Part shown: positions 1 through 8,959 of the stretch, piece by piece
How the letters are laid out: each line of letters begins with the position of its first letter
Numbering within the stretch: position 1 is the stretch's first letter
From: an uncultured Caulobacterales bacterium
Lineage (GTDB): Bacteria > Pseudomonadota > Alphaproteobacteria > Caulobacterales > Maricaulaceae
DNA: 64,000 bases
Direction of reading: 5' to 3'
Assembly: GCA_947503715.1 (NCBI GenBank)
Contig: CANNER010000001.1
Span: 124,001-188,000, forward strand
Notes under the pieces: model-generated
Databases searched by the model: none
What the model was told of the DNA's origin: nothing
Seen by the model: only the letters and a program-made list of their open reading frames with translations
Translations under genes and position numbers: made by a program

Positions 1-1
1 T

Positions 2-394
2 GATTTTGATGACGGCGCGATACAGGGGCTCTGCATTCGTTATTGTGCAAACCCGGGTGCGGATGTGGAGATTTCCGTCGAGTTGCGAAGCGCGGCCGTG
101 GGGCAGGGTTTTGGCAAAGCGCAGACGGTGATATCAGCCCATCTGCCGGCGGGCGCGAAATCGGGCAGTGTCTATCTCTGCGAAACGCTGGACATGGATC
201 ACCGTTTTGGGCGGGGAGATATTCTGACGATTAATATTCAGCGCCTGACTGGAGAGAATAGTCAGGCGCTGAATATCTTTGGGGTGGAGTGCCTCTTTAA
301 AGCCGATGGCCCGATAGAGAACCGCCCCGAAGTCCGTACCTATAACGCCCCGTCCATGGTGGCGGAGCGTTATAAAAAGCCGGGATTGGTGTAG
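2..394 (+). CDS. Unrecognised protein, C-terminal part (gene enters from left edge)
   Basis: The reading frame is open from the first complete codon of the window to a TAG at 392-394, giving about 130 residues; the true start lies outside. A GTG at 65 could be a start but nothing favours it. The residues look like a beta-rich globular domain with no signal peptide or membrane segment in the visible part. It ends 3 bases before the convergent stop of the RND permease gene, so the two genes meet tail to tail. I do not recognise the family and give no function. Being open to the edge, continuous and in typical codon usage, it is probably a real gene. Confidence 0.6.
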   Translation, partial: DFDDGAIQGLCIRYCANPGADVEISVELRSAAVGQGFGKAQTVISAHLPAGAKSGSVYLCETLDMDHRFGRGDILTINIQRLTGENSQALNIFGVECLFKADGPIENRPEVRTYNAPSMVAERYKKPGLV

Positions 395-397
395 TCG

Positions 398-3300
398 CTA
401 TTCCGCTTGCGGAATTGCGACCGGGCGTGGCGAGTAGTTTACATGTTTCGGCGTAAACGGCACGCGGCGCTTGCCCTTGATGACATAACCGAACCAGCGG
501 CGGATATCCGCGCCAATCCCGTAAAGCGCCGGGACGAAGAACAGCGTCACGAACAGGGCGAAGAGTACGCCAAAGGCCAAGCTGATACCAATCGGGATGA
601 GCCACTGCGCTTGCAGCGAGCGTTCCAGCAAGAGCGGCATCAGGCCGACAAAGGTCGTTAGTGAGGTCAGCAGGATTGGACGGAACCGCTTGGTCCCTGC
701 CGTGATCAAAGCTTCCGCCCCGTCCATGCCCTTATCGCGCAATCGGTGGACATAATCGAGTAAGACAAGGTTGTCATTCACCGCCACCCCGGCGGCGGCA
801 AACATCCCGAGGATGGAGAGCAGCGACATCGTGCGGTCCATCACGACATGACCCATAATCATCCCGCAATAGCAGAAGGGAATGGCCGCGAGGAGAATCA
901 GGATCGGCTCACCATAGGATTTGAATGACACCGCCACGATGAAATAGGCCACCCCAATCGCGATTAGCATAAGCGTTAGGAGCTCGGCTTGGAACTCGGC
1001 TTCCTCCTGCGCGCCGCCAATATTACCGCGCGTGACATTGGGATGAATTTGCTCGAAATCATTGAAGAAGTTCTCATCCAGGTCTGTCCTGATTTCACCA
1101 ATACGCTCGGACACGACTTCCGCCGAGACGATAATGGCGCGCTGGCGTTCACGTCGCAGGATACGGTTCGTGCCGGGCTCGAAGCGGAGCTCTGCCACCG
1201 TATCCAGCGGGACCTCGCGTCCATCCGCGGCGCGGATGCGTACGGATTTCAGGAAGTCGAGTGACTCGCGATCAACGGCCGGATAGCGGACATAGACCCG
1301 CACATCCTCGCCGTCGCGAGGTAGGCGCTGGACCTCTTCGCCAAAGAAACCCTGACGGATTTGCCGCGCGACATCTGCCGTTGTAATTCCGAGGGACTCT
1401 GCGCCGGGCTTAAGGTCGAACTGCACTTCCTCGGATGCGCTCTCCATATCATTGACGACATTGAACACACCGTCATAGCTCCGCAATTGCGCCATCAAAT
1501 CGTCGGCGGCGGCTTGGAGATCGTCAAAGGATTTGGCGTTCAGCACATATTGGATGGGCGGGCCGTTATTTCCGTCCTTGTAGTTCACGGTAATCGTTTC
1601 CGCGTCCGGCACATCGCCGATCAACTCGCGCAAACGTTCTGCTGTTTCCTGCGCCGTCAATGTCCGCGTTTCGGGCGGCACCAATTTGACGAGGGCGAGC
1701 ACATTATTATCGCGGGAGCGCGTATACCAGTTCTCGATCAGATCGCCGTCCTTAGCTTTGATCTCTTCAGAGAGGTCATGTTCCGCGTCCTGAATTTGCG
1801 CGAGGACCTGTAATGTCCGCGTATAGGGCGTGCCTTCCGGCAGGCTCACGCTGATCTCGACCTGATCACTTTCCGACTCCGGGAAGAAGGAGGATTTGAC
1901 GTACCCATTGGCAACAACGCCCACAGTCAGGATCATGATACCGAGGAAGAATGACGCCGTCAGGTAACGTCGACGTAAGGCCCAGGTAATTGCCGGACGG
2001 TAAAGCTGCGTCGCAACCCATGTCAGGCTGTTGGCGATTTTCGCCTGTACCCGCATAATTTTACTCTTCGGATTGACGGGTTTCAAGTGCGCCAAATGGG
2101 CGGGGAGAATCAGAAGGGATTCAACCAGACTGAAAAACAGCGCGAGGATCACGACGAGCGAAATTGCCCGCGTAAACTCACTCGTCCCTCCGGACAAATA
2201 CATCCACGGTGCGAAGAAAATCATCGTTGTCAGAACGGCGAAGATGACGGGCTTTACGACCATGCGCGTCCCATTAATGGCGGCCTCTTCACCCGTCTCT
2301 CCGTCCTCCGTTTTCGAATGAATGGCTTCGCCCACAATAATCGCGTCATCCACAATGACCCCGATGACGAGCAGAAAGGCGAAGGTCGAGATCATGTTAA
2401 ACGACACATCAAAGAGCGGCAGCAGCGCTAATCCACCCGCAAATGCGGTCGCAATTCCAACACTTACCCAGAGCGCGATGGCGGGCCGCAGGAACAACAT
2501 GAGCGTTGCACAGACGAGCAGAAGTCCCGTGAAGAAGTTCACGGCAATCGTGCGGATCCGTCCGCGATAGTCATCCGCGGCATCGTTCCACGTCGTGATC
2601 GACATACCGCTGGGCAGTGTGCCGTCGACCTTTTCCAGATAGGCTTTCACATTATCGGACATGGCAACAATATCCATTTGCGGGCCGTTCTGGACCTGAA
2701 TGAGTATTGTTCGTTCGCCATTAACTGTCGCCAGCAGATTGACCTGTTCGAACCCGTCAATAACGGTGGCAACATCCTTCACGCGGATCAGGGCCCCATT
2801 GGCACTCTGCCGGATGACGATATCTTCGAAATCCTCTTTTGAGTCTGCCTGATTCCGTGTGCGGAGTTGCATATTCCCGATTTCCGTTCGCACGGTTCCG
2901 GACGAACTGTTCACTGATGTCCCGCGCACGGCCTGCGCGACCTCGTTCAGGGTCAGACCATAGCGCCGCAACGCATCCTCGGAGACCTCAATCGAAACCT
3001 CCTCATTCCGCGTGCCGAAGAGTTCCACGGCGGGGACGTAGCCCAGTAGGGCGATCTCCCGCCGTGTTTTTTCCGCAAACCGTTTCAGTTCCCGCTCCGA
3101 GACGGTCTCGTCACCCGTGAGGGCGAGGCGGATCATCTCGTTGCGATTCCTGAAAACATTGGTTTGCGGCTTCTCGGCCGCCGGGGGGAATGAATTAATT
3201 GAATCGACCTGACGTTTCACGTCCGCCATCAGCTTGGCTTCATCGACGCCGTTTTTGCCGACGACGGTGACGGAACCACCTCCTTCGCCCGCAAAGGACC

Positions 3301-3583
3301 ACATGCGGTTGACGCCTTCGACTTCCGACAGCGCTTCTTCCATGCGGACAATGATTTGTTCTTCCACGTCCTGCGGCGACGCGCCGGGCCAAGAGACTTG
3401 CGTCCAAGCACCGGGGAATTCGACATAGGGCTCAAGCTCGCGCTCGATCTGGAAGTAGCTGACCAGACCGCCGATCAGGCAGATGAGCATGAGGAGGTTG
3501 GCGGCGACCGAATTACGGACCCACCATGCGATGATGCCTTTTCTCGCCTCTGTTGGCTCGGACGTGTTCTCAGGCGTGCTCAT
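398..3583 (-). CDS. RND efflux transporter, inner-membrane permease subunit
   Basis: A 1061-residue protein of the usual length for AcrB/MexB-type (RND) proton-driven exporters. It has a transmembrane helix near residues 25-45, a large periplasmic loop, a block of helices carrying the acidic pair in VIGVIVDDAIIVGEA (about residue 410, the TM4 proton-relay region), a second periplasmic loop, and a second helix block with VNDNLVLLDYVHRLR. The family moves drugs, lipids or metals out through a periplasmic adaptor and an outer-membrane channel. The start overlaps the adaptor stop by four bases (ATGA), so the two genes form an operon with coupled translation. No outer-membrane factor is next to them, so a shared TolC-like protein is presumed. 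Substrate cannot be read from sequence. Confidence 0.95.
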   Translation of the reverse strand: MSTPENTSEPTEARKGIIAWWVRNSVAANLLMLICLIGGLVSYFQIERELEPYVEFPGAWTQVSWPGASPQDVEEQIIVRMEEALSEVEGVNRMWSFAGEGGGSVTVVGKNGVDEAKLMADVKRQVDSINSFPPAAEKPQTNVFRNRNEMIRLALTGDETVSERELKRFAEKTRREIALLGYVPAVELFGTRNEEVSIEVSEDALRRYGLTLNEVAQAVRGTSVNSSSGTVRTEIGNMQLRTRNQADSKEDFEDIVIRQSANGALIRVKDVATVIDGFEQVNLLATVNGERTILIQVQNGPQMDIVAMSDNVKAYLEKVDGTLPSGMSITTWNDAADDYRGRIRTIAVNFFTGLLLVCATLMLFLRPAIALWVSVGIATAFAGGLALLPLFDVSFNMISTFAFLLVIGVIVDDAIIVGEAIHSKTEDGETGEEAAINGTRMVVKPVIFAVLTTMIFFAPWMYLSGGTSEFTRAISLVVILALFFSLVESLLILPAHLAHLKPVNPKSKIMRVQAKIANSLTWVATQLYRPAITWALRRRYLTASFFLGIMILTVGVVANGYVKSSFFPESESDQVEISVSLPEGTPYTRTLQVLAQIQDAEHDLSEEIKAKDGDLIENWYTRSRDNNVLALVKLVPPETRTLTAQETAERLRELIGDVPDAETITVNYKDGNNGPPIQYVLNAKSFDDLQAAADDLMAQLRSYDGVFNVVNDMESASEEVQFDLKPGAESLGITTADVARQIRQGFFGEEVQRLPRDGEDVRVYVRYPAVDRESLDFLKSVRIRAADGREVPLDTVAELRFEPGTNRILRRERQRAIIVSAEVVSERIGEIRTDLDENFFNDFEQIHPNVTRGNIGGAQEEAEFQAELLTLMLIAIGVAYFIVAVSFKSYGEPILILLAAIPFCYCGMIMGHVVMDRTMSLLSILGMFAAAGVAVNDNLVLLDYVHRLRDKGMDGAEALITAGTKRFRPILLTSLTTFVGLMPLLLERSLQAQWLIPIGISLAFGVLFALFVTLFFVPALYGIGADIRRWFGYVIKGKRRVPFTPKHVNYSPRPVAIPQAE

Positions 3584-4857
3584 GGCGTCACCTCCGCATC
3601 ATCCGCCTCGATGTCGAGGGTCTCCACAACGGCGACTTTCATCCCGTCCGCAACACCGCGAATGGGTGACGTGATGACGGAGGTTCCGCTGTTCAGACCT
3701 TCGGATAGGATGGCCGTGTTACGGTCAGAGGACACAACGGACACGGTCTTGACGGTCAGCGTTTCATCGGCATTGGCAACATAAACTGTATCCGCACCGC
3801 GAAGGGCCGCGCGGGGGATGGAGATAATATTCTCGAGTGTTTGTCCTTCAATATCCGCATTGACGAAAATACCGGGGGCGAGTGGGACGCCGTCATCGGA
3901 ACCTTTTCCGAAGGGATCAATGACTTCGGCATAGGCGAAGAGCACGCGGGTTTCCGCGTCAAAGCGGCTATCCGTTCGAACAATTCTGCCCTGCCATTCG
4001 CTCATTCGTCCGGCGACATCGGCGGAAAGTTTGACTGGAATACCCGCGGAACCACTCGGCGCTTCATATCCCAATGTCAGGCCCGCTTGGCGTAAATCCG
4101 CATTTGTCATGGGCAGGCGGACATCCATAATATCTGTCGCGTAAATCTCGCCGAGCCGCGTACCCGCCGTCACGAATTCTCCGGCATCAATGTGGCGCAT
4201 CGTGACGCGGCCATTAAACGGCGCGTAGAGGGAAGCGCGGCTTAGTTGTAATTCGGCTTCGGCCAGCTGCGCTTCCGCGCTGGCGAGTTGCGCCCGTGCT
4301 TCGGCGAGTTGGGGCTGGCGGAGTGTCAGCGGTGTCGGCTCTCCCGCACGGCCCAATTCTTCCCAATCCTGCCGCGCGATTTCGCCTTCGGATCGTTCGC
4401 GCATAACAACGGTTTCCGCCTGCGCGACATTGGCGCGGGCTTGCACAACGCGCAATTCATATTCCGCGGGTTCAACGCGGACGAGGAGGTCGCCCTTGCG
4501 GAACTTCCCGCCCTCGATAAATTTCGGTGACATGTAGGAGATTTTACCCCCGACCTGCGGCACCAGATTAATCTGCGTATGAGGTTGGACCTCGCCCTGA
4601 ACGCGGACCTTCAGGGTCACATTATCCTGCGTGGCCATAGCCGTTAGGACGGGAATGGCTTTCACCACTTCCTCTTTTTCCTCCGGTTGGGGTTTCATGG
4701 CCCCCATCACCATAAATCCGGCGATGGCTCCACCAATCATCAGCACGGGTAGCGCGATGGATACAATGCGCGTGAGCACGAGTTTCCCGCGTTCGCGTTT
4801 ATTGAGGGGGGCGATGTCCTGCTCCCATGCAGGTTCGGGCGCTGAAGTCGGGCGCAT
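3580..4857 (-). CDS. RND efflux periplasmic adaptor (membrane fusion protein)
   Basis: A 425-residue HlyD/AcrA-type adaptor. It has a short cytoplasmic N-terminus, one membrane anchor at about residues 30-52, a lipoyl half-motif, an alpha-helical hairpin rich in Ala/Glu repeats (about 140-205), the second lipoyl half with YAPFNGRVT, then beta-barrel and membrane-proximal domains. It would bridge the permease encoded just downstream to an outer-membrane channel. The ATG at 4857 has a strong ribosome site (AAAGGAGAG, 4861-4869). An AT-rich 19-bp palindrome lies 57 bases upstream and may be the operator. The anchor is a transmembrane helix, not a lipobox, unlike AcrA. Confidence 0.93.
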   Translation of the reverse strand: MRPTSAPEPAWEQDIAPLNKRERGKLVLTRIVSIALPVLMIGGAIAGFMVMGAMKPQPEEKEEVVKAIPVLTAMATQDNVTLKVRVQGEVQPHTQINLVPQVGGKISYMSPKFIEGGKFRKGDLLVRVEPAEYELRVVQARANVAQAETVVMRERSEGEIARQDWEELGRAGEPTPLTLRQPQLAEARAQLASAEAQLAEAELQLSRASLYAPFNGRVTMRHIDAGEFVTAGTRLGEIYATDIMDVRLPMTNADLRQAGLTLGYEAPSGSAGIPVKLSADVAGRMSEWQGRIVRTDSRFDAETRVLFAYAEVIDPFGKGSDDGVPLAPGIFVNADIEGQTLENIISIPRAALRGADTVYVANADETLTVKTVSVVSSDRNTAILSEGLNSGTSVITSPIRGVADGMKVAVVETLDIEADDAEVTP

Positions 4858-4913
4858 AAGTCTCTCCTTTTAGCGGTTGGCACACCGCATCATGGAATCG
4901 TCTTAGGCTTATA

Positions 4914-4932
4914 ATTATTGTTTTTCAATAAT
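4914..4932. promoter_or_regulatory. AT-rich palindrome upstream of RND operon, candidate operator
   Basis: ATTATTG (4914-4920) and CAATAAT (4926-4932) form a perfect 7-bp inverted repeat around five T. It lies between the glycosyltransferase stop and the adaptor start, 57 bases upstream of the adaptor ATG. TetR- and MarR-type regulators of efflux pumps bind palindromes of this size. No regulator gene is adjacent, so the link is inference. A T-rich loop argues against a strong terminator for the upstream gene. Confidence 0.35.
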
Positions 4933-4958
4933 AAATTATCGAAAATCAGGTGTTTTTA

Positions 4959-5699
4959 CTATTTTTCACTACGTCCTGCCGCAGGTTTTGCCGAAAGGGA
5001 TTTCACTTTCGGATTGGGCTTGATGGCCTCAAGCCCGATCGTGCCGAGAATATACCACCCTGCGAGAATGACTCCTTTGAACGTTCCGCTGATTTTAGAA
5101 ACGCCAATACGTTTGCGGTAGTGAACTGGAACTTCCGCACATCGCAGGTTCTGTTTGAGCGCGCGCACCTGCATCTCTACTGTCCAACCGAAGGTCGGCG
5201 CCTCCATATTCAGGCGGTCATAGCTCGACTTGCGGATGGCACGGAAGGGGCCGAGATCGCTGAACCGGAACCCCCAGATCAGATGCATCAGCCAGCAGGC
5301 AAGCGTATTGCCGAACCGCTGCTGCGGTGTCAGAGATCCGGGGTCGCAATCCCCCAAAATGCGGGAGCCGATCACAAGATCGGAGTTATTATTGATGATA
5401 GGATTGATAAGTTCGGATAAATCTTCCGGGTCATCCGACGCATCTCCATCCATGAAAACAAGAATATCGCAGGCACCGGCGGCCTCAACCGCCGCCAAAC
5501 ACGCTCTGCCATATCCGGGTGTGTCGACATATACGACATGTGCGCCCGCCGCTTTGGCTACGCTTGCAGTTTTGTCGGTTGAGCCATTATCTGCGACAAT
5601 AACCTGATCGACGGCGTCAATGACGCTGGTGACGACTTGGCCGATCGCACCCTCTTCATTCCGTGCGGGAATAATTAATTTAATGACGGGGTTATGCAT
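4959..5699 (-). CDS. Family 2 glycosyltransferase, polyprenyl-phosphate mannose/glucose synthase type
   Basis: About 246 residues from the ATG at 5699, which is preceded by an AAAGAGAG ribosome site; an ATG at 5723 has none. The fold is GT-A: IIPARNEEGAIGQVV at the N-terminus, ADNGSTDKT, and FMDGDASDDPEDL containing the metal-binding acidic residues. It resembles dolichyl/undecaprenyl-phosphate sugar synthases that move a sugar from a nucleotide donor onto a lipid phosphate at the cytoplasmic face. One hydrophobic stretch near the C-terminus could associate with membrane. It overlaps the end of the upstream GT-C gene by eight bases, so one enzyme probably makes the lipid-linked sugar that the other uses. 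Confidence 0.85.
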   Translation of the reverse strand: MHNPVIKLIIPARNEEGAIGQVVTSVIDAVDQVIVADNGSTDKTASVAKAAGAHVVYVDTPGYGRACLAAVEAAGACDILVFMDGDASDDPEDLSELINPIINNNSDLVIGSRILGDCDPGSLTPQQRFGNTLACWLMHLIWGFRFSDLGPFRAIRKSSYDRLNMEAPTFGWTVEMQVRALKQNLRCAEVPVHYRKRIGVSKISGTFKGVILAGWYILGTIGLEAIKPNPKVKSLSAKPAAGRSEK

Positions 5700-7095
5700 A
5701 ACGTCTCTCTTTCCATCCGTCATAGGCCAGAACCAAGAGTGCGGTTCCGAACTCCAGCGGGAGTAATATCGTTTCGTAAATTTCGTATCGGTCCGTCTCC
5801 CCGAGTAGGAAGCGAACGTAATAGGCGGTCGCGCCGATGGTCAAGAGGCCCAATCCGCGTGCCATCCAACTTTGAACCGCAAAGGGCAGGAACATGAAGA
5901 ACCAGATGAAATACCACGGATAACCTGTCGGCGAGAGTAGGACGAACGCGGCGGAGAGGGCCATGAGATCGAAGGGCAGTTTTTTCTCTGACCGCGATGT
6001 CGAAAATCCCAGATAGAGGCTCAATCCGACAAGGATGAGTGCAATGACGTAGCGGGCGATCCGGTTTGGATCGTCCACGAAAAAGCTGAGCGCCTCGCGC
6101 AAGCCGGGAAAGAGGAAGCTGCTATTCGTCCAGTTCGCTGAATAGGCGGCGAGACCTGCCTGGTCATTTAACGAGAGCAACATGGGAAGCAGGCTCAAAC
6201 TCGTGAGGACGGCGACCAAAGCTGCAATCCCGATATAGAGCGCGGGACGCTTGAACCAGCTGCGAAACAGGACGGGCGCCAATAGCAACGGCCAGAGTTT
6301 GATGGCGGCAGCCGCGCTCAAAGCGATTGCCGCGATCCACGGGCGGGCCTTCAGGGTCAGAACTGCGAGCAGGAGCGGCAGCGTCAGCAACACGTCCATA
6401 TGGATCGCATTATAGCTCGTCAGAATGATAATCGGGTTTAGCCAATAGAGGCTGGACCAGATCAGAGGCATTCCGAATTGTTTGAGCGCGAGGAGCAGAA
6501 CGGCAAATCCCAGCATTTCAAAGATCAAAAAGACTCCCCGCAACCCATCCGGATTATAAGGCGCAATCCAATAGGCGCTGGCGAAAACCGCTTGGGCAAA
6601 AGGCGGATAGATCGTCGTCAGATGCGGGCTGTTGATCTCGCCCGTCAGGCCGTCGGCCTCATTCGAGAGAACGGCTAGTGTCGCGAGGTCGGGCACGGAG
6701 GCCGTCCCGGGCGCGCTCGCATCGAATATCTCTTCCGGCGTGAAAATATAGGGGTTCTCCCCCTGCGCCGTCACAGCGCCGTCCCAGAGATAGCGCTTAT
6801 AATCATTCTCATAGATGGGCTGCGAGCCGAAAAAGCCGAGCCGTAAAATCAAGCCACCCAATATAAGAACGGGCAGCCCCCATTTCGGGAATGCCTGTGT
6901 CCGTCGCATTAAGAGGAGGAGGATAAACCACGCTGTTCCCGCTAAGATCAGCAAGCCCGTCAAGGCCATGACGGGATGATCTTCCGTCTCGATCATTGGG
7001 TCAAATCCGGCACTGATGAACCGGATGGAGAGGAGTGCCCCCGCCAAGATCATGGCGGAGACAAGGAGGATCAGGCGTGAGCGGGGGACTGTCAT
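5692..7095 (-). CDS. Polytopic GT-C glycosyltransferase (GT87/mannosyltransferase-like)
   Basis: About 467 residues from the ATG at 7095; a TTG at 7113 would add six residues. It has ten or more hydrophobic segments and a periplasmic loop after the first pair of helices with NDYKRYLWDG and a TIYPPFAQ motif, as in polyprenol-phosphate-mannose-dependent transferases and DUF2029 proteins. Such enzymes move sugar from a polyprenyl phosphate carrier onto a glycolipid or polymer outside the membrane. The overlapping downstream GT2 gene would supply the carrier-linked sugar. Acceptor unknown. Confidence 0.8.
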   Translation of the reverse strand: MTVPRSRLILLVSAMILAGALLSIRFISAGFDPMIETEDHPVMALTGLLILAGTAWFILLLLMRRTQAFPKWGLPVLILGGLILRLGFFGSQPIYENDYKRYLWDGAVTAQGENPYIFTPEEIFDASAPGTASVPDLATLAVLSNEADGLTGEINSPHLTTIYPPFAQAVFASAYWIAPYNPDGLRGVFLIFEMLGFAVLLLALKQFGMPLIWSSLYWLNPIIILTSYNAIHMDVLLTLPLLLAVLTLKARPWIAAIALSAAAAIKLWPLLLAPVLFRSWFKRPALYIGIAALVAVLTSLSLLPMLLSLNDQAGLAAYSANWTNSSFLFPGLREALSFFVDDPNRIARYVIALILVGLSLYLGFSTSRSEKKLPFDLMALSAAFVLLSPTGYPWYFIWFFMFLPFAVQSWMARGLGLLTIGATAYYVRFLLGETDRYEIYETILLPLEFGTALLVLAYDGWKERRYA

Positions 7096-7131
7096 AATAT
7101 CACGCCTGAACAAAGTCAGAGCATCAGGGCT

Positions 7132-7692
7132 CTAGTTCAACATACAAGTGCCATTATCCTGAGGCGTCGTACCGGACGGGCAATTTGTCGGCTTCATGGA
7201 TGTTTCGGTTTTCATCATGGTGTCGCCTTTTTTCATCATGGCATCGCCGTCTTTCATCATGGCATCGCCGTCTTTCATCATGGAGCCTGATGCGGAGGAA
7301 TGATCCTTCATCGCCTTTTCTTTCATCATTGAGGCGTCAGTTGCGGACGATTGCTCTTTCATGGCCTTCGCTTTCATTGCGTCCTCTTTCATCATTTTGG
7401 CATCCGTCGCAGAGGACGGTTCCATCATGGCTTTCTCTTTCATAGCCTTTTCTTTCATGGCGGCCTCTTCGGCCATCATTTTAGCTTTTTCTTTTTCAGC
7501 CATCTGCGCGGCTTTGATACGTTTCTTCTCGGCCTTTCTCGCTGCACGTTCTGCCTTGCGCGCGGCGGAGGACTGGCTCGTGCTTGTTGTCGTTCTAGAG
7601 CTATCTCCGTTATAAGAAGACTGCGCGTAAGCAGGCGCGGCAGCAAAGGCCAAGGTTGTGGATGCGATGGCGATAAGGGCGAAATGTTTCAT
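7132..7692 (-). CDS. Secreted Met/Lys-rich repeat protein (pentapeptide MxKDx-like)
   Basis: 186 residues. A Sec signal peptide (about 1-23, ending AYAQ) is followed by an Ala/Lys/Arg-rich charged stretch and then short Met-Lys repeats (MMKEKAMK, MMKDGDA twice, MMKKGD). The C-terminus, with two cysteines in NCPSGTTPQDNGTCMLN, looks like a small disulfide loop. Met-Lys-Asp pentapeptide repeats define the family named penta_MxKDx, whose function is unknown. At DNA level part of the array is a 21-bp tandem repeat (about 7221-7282), so copy number probably varies. Methionine density would suit metal (copper) binding, but that is a guess. It is followed at once by the GT-C gene on the same strand. 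Confidence 0.75.
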   Translation of the reverse strand: MKHFALIAIASTTLAFAAAPAYAQSSYNGDSSRTTTSTSQSSAARKAERAARKAEKKRIKAAQMAEKEKAKMMAEEAAMKEKAMKEKAMMEPSSATDAKMMKEDAMKAKAMKEQSSATDASMMKEKAMKDHSSASGSMMKDGDAMMKDGDAMMKKGDTMMKTETSMKPTNCPSGTTPQDNGTCMLN

Positions 7693-7797
7693 GTGTGTCT
7701 CTCCGACGTTTGGTTGGTATGACAGCTTAGTTTCACATCACCGCTTCAACTGGGACTCACGTCTGGGAGAGCATCTGACACGTTTTTGTGAGCGGTA

Positions 7798-8955
7798 TTA
7801 ATGCGAAGCGGTCTCGTAGAGTTCAAACATGTCGAGGACGGGACGTCCGAGAGCGGCCTCGAAGACGGCTTGGTTTCCGCTCGCCGCAACGGTTTCGGTC
7901 TCTGCGGTGTCCCGCAAATTCGATTTGAAAATACCGGCGGCGCTGACGGGCAGGAAATCTTCATAGGTCAGCGGTGATCCATTCTTGTCGAAAAAGGCGA
8001 GACCTTGGGCTTTCAATTCCGCTTCTGTATCAGGGAAATCTGAAAAGTCCTTCGCCGCCAGACAGCGGTCATATAAGTCTCGACCTTTTCGCGTCAGGGC
8101 CATGCCGCGTTGTTCGATCTCGCCAAAGCGGGCGGTGTGATGCGCTGTTTCCCAGCCATATTTTGTTTTAAATTCGACAGATTCGGTCAGGGCCTTGAAG
8201 GCTGTCTGGCGCAGGAGGATCGGACAATTGCGACGCGGCGGGCCTTCAATCGTTTCTTTCACCTCCAGACCCATCTCCCGCATTCGTTGATGGGCCGCAT
8301 CAATATCGGCCACACGCGGGGTCAGGTGATTCATATGCGGGCCCTGGAACGAGACGATATCTGCAATGAGTGGATGCTCGGACAGGAGCGCCTGATATGT
8401 TTCCAAATCAACATGGGCCCGTTTCCGCCACGCGAAAATCGAAACAGCTTCGCGCACAAATTCAGCGCCGTCAATTGCGTTTAATCCGCCTTCGGTCTCC
8501 GCTTTCTCCAGCAAGCTGTGACACTTAGCCGAGAAAATGCACCGCGCAGCCAATGCAGATTCGGCCTTTTTTCGCAGCGCGTCCGGCAGCATGTCCAAGC
8601 GAAGGAGGCTCGTGAACATGCGAAACGGACTGACATTGAAACCCGCCTCCGTGATGGGACGAAAAGCGGTTGAGTGAACGGGCAAGCCCGCAACGGACAG
8701 ATCATAATATCCGACGGGATGCAGCCCGAGCACCGCAAAGACGCGGCCGATGAGGTTTAACTCGTCCGCCGTGCCCAGGCGGATCGCACCATGTCGTTCC
8801 CCGTCAGACCGGATGCCTTCATGTTCCGCATTGATATCCGCAACGATGTCAATGAGTTGTCCATAAGCAGGTACTTCCTCCCGATACATATCGGACAGCG
8901 CTTGCGAAAAATCTGCGCGTAGCTGGTCGGGATGTCGAAAGGATGAGGCGCTCAT
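7798..8955 (-). CDS. DUF1338 / HglS-like 2-oxoadipate dioxygenase-decarboxylase
   Basis: About 385 residues from the ATG at 8955, which follows the nadC stop by four bases; upstream ATGs would overlap nadC. Family hallmarks are VPAYGQLIDIVADIN, RHGAIRLGT, VGYYDLSVAGLPVHSTAFRPI, NHLTPRV and EIEQRGMALT. In the characterised Pseudomonas HglS an Fe(II) is held by two His and one Glu and 2-oxoadipate becomes 2-hydroxyglutarate in D-lysine breakdown; the His in RHGAIR, the His in NHLTPR and the Glu in EIEQRG are the likely ligands here. Its place as the last gene after nadC is odd for a lysine-catabolic enzyme, so the true substrate may differ. Confidence 0.85.
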   Translation of the reverse strand: MSASSFRHPDQLRADFSQALSDMYREEVPAYGQLIDIVADINAEHEGIRSDGERHGAIRLGTADELNLIGRVFAVLGLHPVGYYDLSVAGLPVHSTAFRPITEAGFNVSPFRMFTSLLRLDMLPDALRKKAESALAARCIFSAKCHSLLEKAETEGGLNAIDGAEFVREAVSIFAWRKRAHVDLETYQALLSEHPLIADIVSFQGPHMNHLTPRVADIDAAHQRMREMGLEVKETIEGPPRRNCPILLRQTAFKALTESVEFKTKYGWETAHHTARFGEIEQRGMALTRKGRDLYDRCLAAKDFSDFPDTEAELKAQGLAFFDKNGSPLTYEDFLPVSAAGIFKSNLRDTAETETVAASGNQAVFEAALGRPVLDMFELYETASH

Positions 8956-8959
8956 CTGT

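Noticed and set aside
7221-7290. Regular repeats that could suggest a CRISPR-like array
   Set aside because: They are tandem 21-bp coding repeats of the Met-Lys protein with no spacers.
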